Below are positions 8,190 through 16,786 of a DNA stretch of 64,000 bases, piece after piece. The notes below the pieces were generated by a model. That model ran no database searches. It was not told the DNA's origin and was given only the letters and a program-made list of their open reading frames with translations. Location of the stretch: the NCBI RefSeq assembly GCF_003121585.1, contig NZ_QEOO01000031.1, forward strand, positions 1-64,000, given 5' to 3'. Position numbers and translations under genes: made by a program. Numbering within the stretch: the stretch's first letter is position 1; the number at the start of each line of letters is the position of its first letter. The stretch is from Nocardioides speluncae (lineage in GTDB: Bacteria; Actinomycetota; Actinomycetes; Propionibacteriales; Nocardioidaceae).

Positions 8190-8377
8190 GCGGCCACCGT
8201 AAAGGTGCGCGCTGGCCGGACGGCGACGCTGGCGGTGTCGTACACGTGAGCGGCGAGTGAACGGTGGATGGGCTGAGTACGGCCGGGTCGCGGCCTGAGT
8301 ACCTGGGCTCGGGGCTGGGGCCAAGGGCCGCGTCAGAGTCGAAGACGTCCGTTTGTGCCCCTCACCAGGAGGTCCAG

Positions 8378-9010
8378 ATGTCTCGCAAGCTGCTCGCCGC
8401 ACTCGCTGCCACGACCGTCACCGTCCCGCTGCTGCTCGCCGGCCCATCCGCGCTCGCCGCGGCTCCCACTTCTCAGGCCGTCGACTCCAGGCCGTCGGTC
8501 CGCACCGTTTCCGACCCACGTGGGGACGTCTGGTTCGGGACCGAGAACGGCGACAAGCGCCGTGTCGCCCACCGGCGGATCGGTGACCTCACGTCCTTCC
8601 GGGTCGCGCACCAGCGCAACGGCGTACACCTGCGGCTCACGATGGCCCGGATGAAGAAGCCGGCGTTCCTGGCCAGCGGGACCGTGATGCTCAAGGGCCC
8701 GAACGGGAAGCGGTACGTCGCCGCCGCCTTCACCTCCGTCCTCAACGACACACCCCGCGGAGACCACGGCCTCTGGGGTCCGGGCGACCGGAAGGTGCGT
8801 TGTCCTGGGATGACCCACCGGCTCGACTACCGCAAGGGCGTCATCACGATGTTCGTCCCGCGCAGCTGTCTCGGTAGCCCGAGGTGGGTTCGCGCGCGGG
8901 CCGCGACGTACTGGTCCGGCGCCGAGAAGGCGTACATCGACATCGCGCCCGGCAGGTCGGCCAGCGAGAACGGTCCGTGGCTGCCGCGCGCCTGGCGTCA
9001 GGCCAGCTGA
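8378..9010 (+). CDS. Secreted protein of unknown function
   Basis: This 210-residue protein begins with a clear signal peptide (MSRKLLAALAATT... to ALAAAP). The mature part is basic and beta-rich, with an early DPRGDVWFG segment and two cysteines (KVRCPGM and PRSCLG) that could form a disulfide. The DPxGD start is common in secreted actinobacterial proteins of unknown role. The ATG at 8378 follows an AGGAGG sequence. The 3' end overlaps the convergent Uma2 gene by 13 bases. Confidence 0.7.
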   Translation: MSRKLLAALAATTVTVPLLLAGPSALAAAPTSQAVDSRPSVRTVSDPRGDVWFGTENGDKRRVAHRRIGDLTSFRVAHQRNGVHLRLTMARMKKPAFLASGTVMLKGPNGKRYVAAAFTSVLNDTPRGDHGLWGPGDRKVRCPGMTHRLDYRKGVITMFVPRSCLGSPRWVRARAATYWSGAEKAYIDIAPGRSASENGPWLPRAWRQAS

Positions 9011-9543
9011 CTTGGCGTCACCGTGACCGGGAACGGGTGCTGGGCGGTCCAGGACTCGTCACCGGTCACGGTGGCCACCTCGGCGTAGGTCCCGTCCTGG
9101 AGTTCCCAGGCGGTCAGCGTCAGGGAATCCGGGTCGACCGTCCAGTACGACGCGCACCCGGCCAGCTCGAACCGCGCCTTCTTGGTGTTGAGGTCGATCA
9201 GCCGGGTGCTCGGTGACAGGATCTCGATCGCGAGCAGCGGCGCGGCCGGGAGGTTCTTCTCGGTCAGGTCGACCTTGCGGGCGACCAGCAGGTCGGGCTG
9301 CAGGACGGTGTCGACCGCCAGCCGCACGTCGGTCGGCGCCGCCAGAACCTCCAGATCGGGCGGGCAGGCTGCGTAGAGCAGCACTGACAGTTCCATCGAG
9401 ACCCGTTGGTGCTTGACGATTGGTGCGGGGCTCACGATGAGCGTCCCGTCGAGCAGCTCGTAGCGATGCCCGTCATCGGGCATCGTCTCCAGGTCCACCT
9501 CGGTCAGCGGCCGGCTGCGCGGAAGAATGGTCACAGCTCCCAT
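8998..9543 (-). CDS. Uma2 family endonuclease-like protein
   Basis: This 181-residue protein of the Uma2 (DUF820) family has a PD-(D/E)XK nuclease-like fold. It shows the family sequence DDGHRYELLDGTLIVSPAP near the N-terminus, VLQPDLLVAR with the acidic residue of the fold, and LAIEILSPSTR, which carries the catalytic Glu position. The biological role of the family is unsettled. It stands alone, with no obvious partner gene. Confidence 0.85.
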   Translation of the reverse strand: MGAVTILPRSRPLTEVDLETMPDDGHRYELLDGTLIVSPAPIVKHQRVSMELSVLLYAACPPDLEVLAAPTDVRLAVDTVLQPDLLVARKVDLTEKNLPAAPLLAIEILSPSTRLIDLNTKKARFELAGCASYWTVDPDSLTLTAWELQDGTYAEVATVTGDESWTAQHPFPVTVTPSQLA

Positions 9544-9605
9544 GGTGCCTCATCTCGGCTAGTACTTCCCCCATGGCGGACTACCGTGCCACAGGGGGCC
9601 GACAG

Positions 9606-11261
9606 TCAGCCGACGTTATCCACAGGCCCCAGATCGTCGGCGTCGATGATCCGGTAGGCGTAGCCCTGCTCGGCGAGGAAGCGCTGCCGGTTCTGGGCGA
9701 AGTCGGCGTCGACGGTGTCCCGGGACACGACGGTGTAGAAGCGGGCGACCTTGCCGCCTTCGCCGGGTCGCAGCAGCCGGCCGAGCCGCTGCGCCTCCTC
9801 CTGGCGGGAGCCGAACGAGCCCGACACCTGGATCGCGACCTCGGCGGACGGCAGGTCGATCGAGAAGTTGGCGACCTTCGAGACGACCAGCAGACCGACC
9901 TCGCCGGAACGGAACGCCTCGAACAGCCGCTGCCGCTCCTTGACGGTCGTGTCGCCCTTGATCACCGGGGCGTCCAGGGCCGCGGCCACCTCGTCGAGCT
10001 GGTCGAGGTACTGCCCGATCACCAGCGTCGGCCGGCCGGCGTGCTGGGCCACCACCGACCGTACGACGTCGATCTTGTGGTGGGTGCAGGACGCGAGCCG
10101 GTAGCGCTCCTCGGGCTCGGCGGTCGCATAGGCCAGCCGCTCGGAGTTGGGCAGCGTCACCCGGACCTCGACGCAGTCGGCGGGCGCGATCCAGCCCTGC
10201 GCCTCGATGTCCTTCCACGGCGCGTCGTACCTCTTCGGCCCGATCAGCGAGAACACGTCGCCCTCGCGGCCGTCCTCGCGCACCAGGGTCGCGGTCAGCC
10301 CGATCCTTCGCCGCGCCTGGAGGTCGGCGGTCATCCGGAAGATCGGTGCGGGCAGCAGGTGCACCTCGTCGTACACAATCAGCCCCCAGTCGCGGGCGTC
10401 GAGCAGCTCGAGGTGCCGGTAGACGCCCTTGCGGCGGGTGGTCATGACTTGGTACGTCGCGATCGTGACCGGCCGGATCTCCTTCACCGAGCCCGAGTAC
10501 TCGCCGATCTCGTCCTCGGTCAGCGACGTACGGCGGACCAGCTCGTCCTTCCACTGCCGGGCGCTGACGGTGTTGGTGACCAGGATCAGCGTGGTCGCCT
10601 GCGCGTGCGCCATCGCGGCCGCGCCGACCAGCGTCTTGCCGGCACCGCAGGGGAGTACGACGACTCCCGAGCCGCCGTGCCAGAACGACTCCGCCGCGTC
10701 GCGCTGGTAGTCGCGGAGCTTCCAGTTCGACTCGTCGAGGGCGATCGCGTGCGCCTCGCCGTCGACGTACCCGGCGAAGTCCTCGGCCGGCCAGCCCAGC
10801 TTGAGCAGCGCCTGCTTGAGGTTGCCGCGCTCGCTCGGGTGGACGGCGACGGTGTCGTCGTCGAGCCGCGCGCCGAGCATGCCCTGGACCTTCTTGGCGC
10901 GCAGCACTTCCTCCAGCACCGGGCGGTCGGTGGAGGAGAGGACCAGCCCGTGCGTCGGGTGCTTCTCGAGCTTGAGCCGCCCGTAGCGGGCCATGGTCTC
11001 GGCGATGTCGATCAGCAGCGCATGCGGAACGGCGTAGCGCGAGTAGCTGAGCAGCGTGTCGATCACCTGCTCGGCGTCGTGGCCGGCGGCGCGCGCGTTC
11101 CAGAGGCCGAGCGGGGTGAGCCGGTAGGTGTGGATGTGCTCCGGCGACCGCTCCAGCTCGGCGAACGGCGCGACCGCCTTGCGGCAGTCGGGCGCCTGCT
11201 CGTGGTCGATCTCCAGCAGCAGGGTCTTGTCGGACTGGACGATCAGCGGGCCGTCATTCAC
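9606..11261 (-). CDS. DNA repair helicase XPB
   Basis: This 551-residue superfamily 2 helicase of the bacterial XPB type is an ATP-driven 3'-5' DNA translocase used in repair. Seen in the sequence: an N-terminal actinobacterial domain (1-170), Walker A PCGAGKT (204-210), the DEVH box (298-301), GLTATLVRED with the RED motif (about 321-330), and a C-terminal motif VI with EAQRLGRLLRP. Length matches actinobacterial XPB. A consensus DnaA box happens to lie in its last codons (9616-9624). Confidence 0.93.
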   Translation of the reverse strand: MNDGPLIVQSDKTLLLEIDHEQAPDCRKAVAPFAELERSPEHIHTYRLTPLGLWNARAAGHDAEQVIDTLLSYSRYAVPHALLIDIAETMARYGRLKLEKHPTHGLVLSSTDRPVLEEVLRAKKVQGMLGARLDDDTVAVHPSERGNLKQALLKLGWPAEDFAGYVDGEAHAIALDESNWKLRDYQRDAAESFWHGGSGVVVLPCGAGKTLVGAAAMAHAQATTLILVTNTVSARQWKDELVRRTSLTEDEIGEYSGSVKEIRPVTIATYQVMTTRRKGVYRHLELLDARDWGLIVYDEVHLLPAPIFRMTADLQARRRIGLTATLVREDGREGDVFSLIGPKRYDAPWKDIEAQGWIAPADCVEVRVTLPNSERLAYATAEPEERYRLASCTHHKIDVVRSVVAQHAGRPTLVIGQYLDQLDEVAAALDAPVIKGDTTVKERQRLFEAFRSGEVGLLVVSKVANFSIDLPSAEVAIQVSGSFGSRQEEAQRLGRLLRPGEGGKVARFYTVVSRDTVDADFAQNRQRFLAEQGYAYRIIDADDLGPVDNVG

Positions 11262-11304
11262 CGTGCGAGTCTACGGTGGCGCCCGGACGCCTCCGCGCAG
11301 ACCG

Positions 11305-11333
11305 GCGGCGGGCCCGGCGGCCGGGCCCGCCGC
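11305..11333. terminator. GC-rich hairpin after the LVIVD gene
   Basis: A perfect 13-bp stem (arms 11305-11317 and 11321-11333, loop cgg) starts 8 bases beyond the stop codon of the minus-strand LVIVD gene and precedes XPB. There is no clear T-run, as is common for actinobacterial terminators. Confidence 0.7.
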
Positions 11334-11340
11334 GTGAGGG

Positions 11341-12738
11341 TCACTCGAGTGAGAACTCCTGGGTCTGCGGGTTGAGGTGGCGTAGCCGTAAAGCCCCACC
11401 GGTCTCATTCCCGCTGAGCCGGAAGACGTTCAGGCCCTCGGTGATGCTGGACTCGTAGATGTAGTTGTTGTACCAGTACGACGACCAGGCACCGCCCAGG
11501 TCAGGTGGCGAGATCACCGGCGGGTCCGACCAGCCCAGGGTCATGGGGTTCGCCGGGTCGGTGAACTCTGTCGCCCAGGTGCCGGCTTGGTAGTGGCCGC
11601 CGACCGCGACGTACCGGCCGTTGCGCAGCGGCACGATGTTGTAGTTGTGGATCGTGCAGTTCTCGCCGACCCCGTCCTGGCCGCGCGGGAGCACCCACTG
11701 GCCGAGCTTGGCCCCCGTGGATGCGTCGTAGAAGAAGAGGCTCTTATCGACATCGGGGTCGGTGGTCTGGCATTCGTCGGCCGCGCCGCCACCCGGCTCC
11801 CAGCCGAGCACCAGCACCTCGCCGTCCCAGGTGAAGGTGGCGGAGTGCCAGCGGCCGTTGGTGCCGGCCTGGCCGACGCCGGGCTCGACGACCGTGTAGA
11901 GGAACTCCGGATCGGCCAACGAGCCACCACCGGCACCCCCCACGCTCCAGACGTTGGTGGCGTCGGCAGCGGCGCAGGCGAGTAGGTTCACCTGGCCCAG
12001 GATCAGGCCGGCATCGTGGCAGCCGGTGCGCACGTCGGTGACCGGTCCTACGAGCGGCTCACGGCGCAGGAGGTTGGCGCCAGCCGGGTTGGCCAGGGGC
12101 ACCTCGATGACGTCCATGAAGTCGCCGAGTGGGTCGTCGGCGGCCCGCGGGTTGCCGGGCAGGCCCGCGCACCCAGTGCTGCTGGAGTTGTTGCTGTAGA
12201 CGATCAGCCGATCGCCGTCCTTGGCGCCGGTCAGCGTGTGGGAGCCGCACGGGAGAGAAACCGACGCGATCAGGTCGGGGTCGCTGAGGTTGCTGATGTC
12301 GAAGACATGGACCCCCTCCCACTCGGCCGGTACGACGTCGCCGTCGCAGGTCCGGGCCGAGGACTTCTTCGAGTTCCACGACCGGACGAGGATGTCGTTC
12401 CAGACGAAGATGTCGCCCTGGTCGCCGTTGCACCGCTGGTGTGCGATCTCGACCGGTGCCTCGGGATCGGACATGTCGACGACCCGGAACCCGTCGTAGT
12501 TCCCGTTGAACGCGGTCTGACCCCAGAACGCGATGTCCGAGTTGATGTGGCGGACCCCGTCGGGGTCGCCGAGGAAGGTCGCCGGATGCGGGCTGTGCCC
12601 GAGTGCGTGCATGTTCTGCGTGTGCGGATTGGTGGCGTGATCCGCCGTTGCCGTCGTCGCGAACCCGGTCGCGGTTGCGACCAGTAGCCCCGCGATGGTC
12701 CCTCTGAAGAGCAGGTGGTGCTTGCTGCGGCTAGTCAT
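11341..12738 (-). CDS. Secreted LVIVD-repeat beta-propeller protein
   Basis: This 465-residue secreted protein has a signal peptide ending near TATADH and then a beta-propeller-like body with FRVVDMSDPEAPV and VHVFDISNLSDPDLIAS repeats, as in LVIVD-repeat proteins. The function is unknown; cell-surface binding is a guess. Several cysteines (CNGDQGD, SSARTCDGD, STGCAG, TGCHDAG, DECQTTD, ENCTIHN) suggest disulfides outside the cell. The ATG at 12738 follows GGAGGTGCC. A strong GC hairpin follows its stop codon. Confidence 0.75.
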   Translation of the reverse strand: MTSRSKHHLLFRGTIAGLLVATATGFATTATADHATNPHTQNMHALGHSPHPATFLGDPDGVRHINSDIAFWGQTAFNGNYDGFRVVDMSDPEAPVEIAHQRCNGDQGDIFVWNDILVRSWNSKKSSARTCDGDVVPAEWEGVHVFDISNLSDPDLIASVSLPCGSHTLTGAKDGDRLIVYSNNSSSTGCAGLPGNPRAADDPLGDFMDVIEVPLANPAGANLLRREPLVGPVTDVRTGCHDAGLILGQVNLLACAAADATNVWSVGGAGGGSLADPEFLYTVVEPGVGQAGTNGRWHSATFTWDGEVLVLGWEPGGGAADECQTTDPDVDKSLFFYDASTGAKLGQWVLPRGQDGVGENCTIHNYNIVPLRNGRYVAVGGHYQAGTWATEFTDPANPMTLGWSDPPVISPPDLGGAWSSYWYNNYIYESSITEGLNVFRLSGNETGGALRLRHLNPQTQEFSLE

Positions 12739-13100
12739 GGCACCTCCTATGTCGTTATGTCTGACATGCCGTTTAACCGACGCTCGTCCTGCTGGCTCGC
12801 GGCGTCAACAGCACGATGGGGTGGGTCCGTTCTGGGGTGCCCCAGTCGGGCGGAGGCGGCGCGCGCGGCCGGCAGGAGCTCAGCGCCCGATGGCGGTGTC
12901 CAGGTCGCTCCCCTGGGCCGAGTGGTCGGCCTACGGCCGGACGACGTTGCCCTCCGCATCCACCGGCGACGTCACCCGGTCGATGGGCACTGGCGACGTC
13001 AGCATCCTTTGTCGAGCGCGACCACTTTCTGGCGAAGACGGCGTAAACCAACCTCAGAGTGTGGACGCTCGATGCGAACCTCAGCGCTCACTCGTAGCGG
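12739..13100. other. Intergenic region without a supported gene
   Basis: This stretch of 362 bases lies upstream of the LVIVD gene and downstream of the CGNR gene. It holds the promoter side of the LVIVD gene, a short perfect hairpin ctggggtgccccag (12832-12845) and a direct repeat ggcgacgtca at 12965-12974 and 12992-13001. Small open frames on both strands lack ribosome binding sites and family resemblance. Confidence 0.5.
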
Positions 13101-13625
13101 TCAGGACGCGGCGGCCTTCTGGCGGGCGCGGTACGCCGCGACGTTGGCCCGCGAGGAGCAGCGGTCGGAGCAGTAGCGGCGGGACTTGTTGGGCGAGGTG
13201 TCGACGTACACGTTGGCGCAGGGCGTGGCCGCGCAGACGCCGAGCCGGTCGGCGCCGAGGTCGCACACCAGCGTGGCCAGGCCCATGAGCGACTCCGCGA
13301 CCAGCAGCTCGGCGACGGTGGCGGCGCGGTCGGCGACGTGCAGGTGCAGGTTGGTGGGGTCGTGGTCGCTGATCATCGGCGTCACGGGGTGCCGGCCGAG
13401 CAGCTCGTTGATGCCGGTGACGACGGTCTTGGTGTCGCCGGTCCCGGACGCCTCGAAGACCGGTCGCAGGTCGCGCTGGAACCGGCGCAGCACCGTCACG
13501 TCGCGGTCGGTGCACTGGTGGTGCAGCCACTCGCGGTGGGCGAGGTGCGCGACCAGCGCGTCAACGTCGGTCAGCTCCGCGTTGAGCAGGCTGGCCGACG
13601 ACTCGGCATAACGGAGGAAGTCCAT
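13101..13625 (-). CDS. CGNR zinc finger (ABATE domain) regulator
   Basis: This 174-residue protein has an N-terminal helical ABATE domain, thought to sense a ligand, and a C-terminal treble-clef CGNR zinc finger. The Zn ligands are visible in CAATPCANVYVD and RRYCSDRCSSRANVAAYR. In this copy the usual CGN of the first pair reads CAN. Members act as stress-related transcription factors in actinobacteria. A TGT.CC-type start region gives ATG at 13625, just after the next upstream gene's 3' end. Confidence 0.85.
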   Translation of the reverse strand: MDFLRYAESSASLLNAELTDVDALVAHLAHREWLHHQCTDRDVTVLRRFQRDLRPVFEASGTGDTKTVVTGINELLGRHPVTPMISDHDPTNLHLHVADRAATVAELLVAESLMGLATLVCDLGADRLGVCAATPCANVYVDTSPNKSRRYCSDRCSSRANVAAYRARQKAAAS

Positions 13626-13648
13626 GTTGTCCCCAGTCTAAGGGCGCG

Positions 13649-15916
13649 TCAGCCGCGCCGGTCCACAGCGCGGACGGCGGTGATGCGGTGGACGGCGAAG
13701 GAGCGGATGTCGTCGCTGCGATGGTCGTACGCCGTGAGGTGGCCGCCCTCGACCCGGACCGGGTCGATGATCCGCTCCGACGAGGTGCCGTGGTTGTCGA
13801 CGTACCCGATCCACACCGGCGACCGGGTCTCGATCGCGGCCCGCAGCGCGGCGAGTGAGCTGCTGGGCGAGCTGACCGTGCCGGCCGGTACGACGGGCCG
13901 GCTCGCCGCCGCCCGGTCGCCCGCCCGGATCGCGGTGACCACCTGGGCGACGTGCGCCTGCTCGCGGGCGATGGTCAGCCCGTCGGCGCGCCGGGAGCGC
14001 GGGGTGCGGCAGCGCTGGACGTCACGGCGAGCGACGCGCACGGTGCCGTCCGGTGACTCCACGACCGGCGCGACGCCGAGGTCGCGCAGCCGGGGGAGCA
14101 GGATGTCGACCGGCGTGCTCGACACCAGCACGGTCGGCGCGATCTGGCGCAGCCCGAGGCTGGCCGCCTTCGGGTGGTGGAGTAGCTCGGCGAGCGCGGC
14201 CGTGTCGTCGGCGCGCAGGAACGCCTCGGCCATCCCGACCCGGATATTGCCGAAGGTGCGGGCGGTGTCATCGACCAGGTAGGTGAGCGGCTGCGGCACC
14301 GGCGTCCGCGAGATCTCGGCTATGAAGGAGTGCACCTCGCCGGACGTCCAGCCGGAGTCGAAGGCACGGCGGACCGAGGTCGGCGTGAACCGGTAGACGG
14401 TGGCCCCGCCGCGCGACTCGACATCGGCCACCAGCTGCACCCGGCGGGCCAGCCCGGCCTCGAGCGGCCCCGGCGCCACCGCGGTCAGGTCGGCCTGCAG
14501 CAGGACGTGGTCGACCGGCGACGGGAGCAACGGAGCCAGCACCGCCGCGGCGTCCTCGTCGTCGAGCAGTGCCCGGCCGTGGCGCGCGAGTCCACCCAGG
14601 CCGCTGACCCCCAGCGTCGCGGCCTCCTCCAGTGTCCCGACCACCAGATCGTCGCGGAACCGAGGCCGGCGCGGTCGCTGCCAGGCCACCCGCGCGACCA
14701 GCGACGGTACGCCGGTGCCGGTGGCCAGCACCTGTCCCGGTTCCAGCCCGGCCAGCTCGGCCAGGGTCATCCGGCGCGCCTCCGAGGCGAACACGCTGGC
14801 CAGGTCCGGCACCAGCGCGTTGCGGGCCTTGCCGACCGGGTCGCGGCTGCCGATCAGCGCGGGCATCCGGGCGGACTGCAGCCAGGCACGGGCGATCCGC
14901 TCCCAGCGCTGCTCGACCGGCTGCCCGCACCAGCCGTCGAAGGCGTCGCTCGGCAGCCAGCACGGATCGCCCTCGTGGTTCGGGCCCGCGGCCAGCAGGT
15001 CGGCGGCGAACGCCACCTCGACCAGCAGCGCGGCCGTCGGCTCGGACACCTGCAGATAGGCGGCTGCCGCCTTGAGATCGCGCACGCCGAGGCCGCCGGC
15101 GCGCAGCACCGTGGGCGGCTCGGTGCTCCAGAGATCCAGCAGCAGCTCGATCCGGCGTACCGTCTCGAAGGCGGCGCCCGCCGCGCCCCGATCGATCAGG
15201 GCCGCATCCCGGTCGCTGGTCGCGAGCGGCGGTACGACGTCGACCGGCTCCGCGGTGGTGTGGCCGCCGCGCAGCGCCACCGCGACCTCGCCGGGCAGCA
15301 GCACCGTGGTCCGGTCGCGGGCCACCAGAAGCTGGTGGGCGAGCAGCTCCTCGACCGGTGTCTCGGCCTGCTCGGGGGACAGGCCGGTCCGGGCGCCGCC
15401 GGTGGTGCCCTCGCCGCCGCCATTGTCGAGGTGCTCGAGCAGGGCCCGCGCCCGAGGCGACAGCAGTGCCAGCCGCCGCTCGGCGTCCGCGGGATCGCCG
15501 GCCGCGGAGAACGGGCGGACGCGGCTGCCGGCCCCGATCAAGGCGTCCGGAACCGCGCTCAGCGGCCGCAGGCCGGTGCTCGACTCCCACACCAGCGCGA
15601 GACCCGTCAATCTTTCCAGCGCCGCTGCCACGTTCTCGCGGTCCGCGTGGACGATACTGATCCTCGGAAAATCGGAGGTTTGGCCCGTCACGACGAGGGC
15701 ATCAAGCACGAAGAGCTCGAGTCGAGTGAGCTGGTCGAGTGCACGAAGCAAGGAGGCGCGAGTGGCGGCTCTTCCCGCCAATTGCGCGGAGTCGTGGGGA
15801 GCAGGAGTGGCGAGATCCGGTCGATCACGAAGCAACTGGGACAGCCGATCGTCCGGCCAGCCACGAAGCTGGTCGGCGAGCGAACGGGCGTTCCCGTTGG
15901 CGGCACTGTCGGACAT
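13649..15916 (-). CDS. Helicase-associated/WYL-like domain protein
   Basis: This 755-residue cytosolic protein matches the actinobacterial helicase-associated family often encoded near XPB. The N-terminus (SLADQLRGWPDDRLSQLLRDRPDL) is typical. A helical, winged-helix-rich middle follows, and the last 65 or so residues have the beta-rich WYL-like pattern WIGYVDNHG, ERIIDPVRVEGGHLTAYDH and RITAVRAVD. A DNA-repair or ligand-sensing role is inferred. The ATG at 15916 follows a TACCGT -10 by 7 bases, so the mRNA is probably leaderless. XPB lies 2.4 kb downstream on the same strand. Confidence 0.8.
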   Translation of the reverse strand: MSDSAANGNARSLADQLRGWPDDRLSQLLRDRPDLATPAPHDSAQLAGRAATRASLLRALDQLTRLELFVLDALVVTGQTSDFPRISIVHADRENVAAALERLTGLALVWESSTGLRPLSAVPDALIGAGSRVRPFSAAGDPADAERRLALLSPRARALLEHLDNGGGEGTTGGARTGLSPEQAETPVEELLAHQLLVARDRTTVLLPGEVAVALRGGHTTAEPVDVVPPLATSDRDAALIDRGAAGAAFETVRRIELLLDLWSTEPPTVLRAGGLGVRDLKAAAAYLQVSEPTAALLVEVAFAADLLAAGPNHEGDPCWLPSDAFDGWCGQPVEQRWERIARAWLQSARMPALIGSRDPVGKARNALVPDLASVFASEARRMTLAELAGLEPGQVLATGTGVPSLVARVAWQRPRRPRFRDDLVVGTLEEAATLGVSGLGGLARHGRALLDDEDAAAVLAPLLPSPVDHVLLQADLTAVAPGPLEAGLARRVQLVADVESRGGATVYRFTPTSVRRAFDSGWTSGEVHSFIAEISRTPVPQPLTYLVDDTARTFGNIRVGMAEAFLRADDTAALAELLHHPKAASLGLRQIAPTVLVSSTPVDILLPRLRDLGVAPVVESPDGTVRVARRDVQRCRTPRSRRADGLTIAREQAHVAQVVTAIRAGDRAAASRPVVPAGTVSSPSSSLAALRAAIETRSPVWIGYVDNHGTSSERIIDPVRVEGGHLTAYDHRSDDIRSFAVHRITAVRAVDRRG

Positions 15917-15967
15917 CCCGTCAACGGTACTGGCGCGCCCACTGAGCCGCCGCGATCGGGAGTAGCC

Positions 15968-16786
15968 GTGGTCGAGCTGCACTTCGGTGCCACCACCGAC
16001 GTCGGAGCCGTGCGCGAGGCGAACCAGGACGCCTATCTCGCCGCGCCTCCGGTGTTCGTCGTTGCCGACGGGATGGGTGGCCACGAAGGCGGTGAGATCG
16101 CCAGTGCCATCGTCGTCCAGGAGTTCCAGCGCCTGGTGGACGAGGGCTACGACAGCCGCAAGGGCGTCGACGCCGTTGCCGGCGTACTCAACAACTGCCA
16201 GCGGCTGATCATGGAGTACGGCGCCCACCAGCGCGCCAACGGCCACCCGGACTGGTACGCCGGCACCACCGTGGTCGCGGCCGTGCTGGTCGAGGACGAC
16301 GAAGGCCCGAAGTGGCTGCTCGCCAACCTGGGCGACTCCCGGATCTACAAGCTGCACGAGGACGAGCTCGACCAGATCAGCGTCGACCACTCCGTCGTAC
16401 AGGAGCTCGTGGACGCCGGTGCGATCACCGTGGACGACGCTGCGACACACCCGGAGCGGCACGTGATTACCCGGGCCCTCGGCGGGCCGGGTCACGTCGA
16501 GGCCGACTTCTTCCTGCTGCCGCTGTCGTCGGCAGCGAGGCTGGTGCTGTGCAGCGATGGCGTGAGCGGCATGATTGGGGACGACGAGATGGCCGGCATC
16601 CTTCGGGTCGAGGAGGACCCGCGTGACGCCGCCGACCAGATCGTGGCGGCGGCGGTGGCTGCCGGGGGTGCAGACAACGCGACCGCCGTCGTGGTCGATG
16701 TGGTGGGATTGAGTGAGAACATCGACTCCTACGACGCCGAGCGACAGCGGATGAGTCTCCACGAGAAGCTAGGGGCATTGCCGTGA
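15968..16786 (+). CDS. PP2C-family serine/threonine phosphatase
   Basis: This 272-residue Mn/Mg-dependent phosphoprotein phosphatase is soluble. All main PP2C motifs are visible: TDVGAVREANQD, VVADGMGGHEGGE with two metal-binding Asp positions, LANLGDSRIY, LVLCSDGVSGM and GADNATAVVV. The GTG at 15968 follows GGGAG by five bases. It overlaps the next gene by 4 bases. It should oppose a Ser/Thr kinase acting on the FHA proteins encoded after it, but no kinase gene lies in this window. Confidence 0.9.
   Translation: MVELHFGATTDVGAVREANQDAYLAAPPVFVVADGMGGHEGGEIASAIVVQEFQRLVDEGYDSRKGVDAVAGVLNNCQRLIMEYGAHQRANGHPDWYAGTTVVAAVLVEDDEGPKWLLANLGDSRIYKLHEDELDQISVDHSVVQELVDAGAITVDDAATHPERHVITRALGGPGHVEADFFLLPLSSAARLVLCSDGVSGMIGDDEMAGILRVEEDPRDAADQIVAAAVAAGGADNATAVVVDVVGLSENIDSYDAERQRMSLHEKLGALP

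Noticed and set aside
9573-11375. 600-codon plus-strand frame over the XPB gene
   Set aside because: It is the antisense shadow of XPB. The XPB frame has Walker and DEVH motifs, whereas this frame is a string of Arg, Gly, Val and Ala. Other long antisense frames in the window have the same look.
12747-12959. 70-codon minus-strand frame in the gap upstream of the LVIVD gene
   Set aside because: Arg/Thr/Pro-rich composition typical of shadow frames in G+C-rich DNA, no ribosome binding site and no family.
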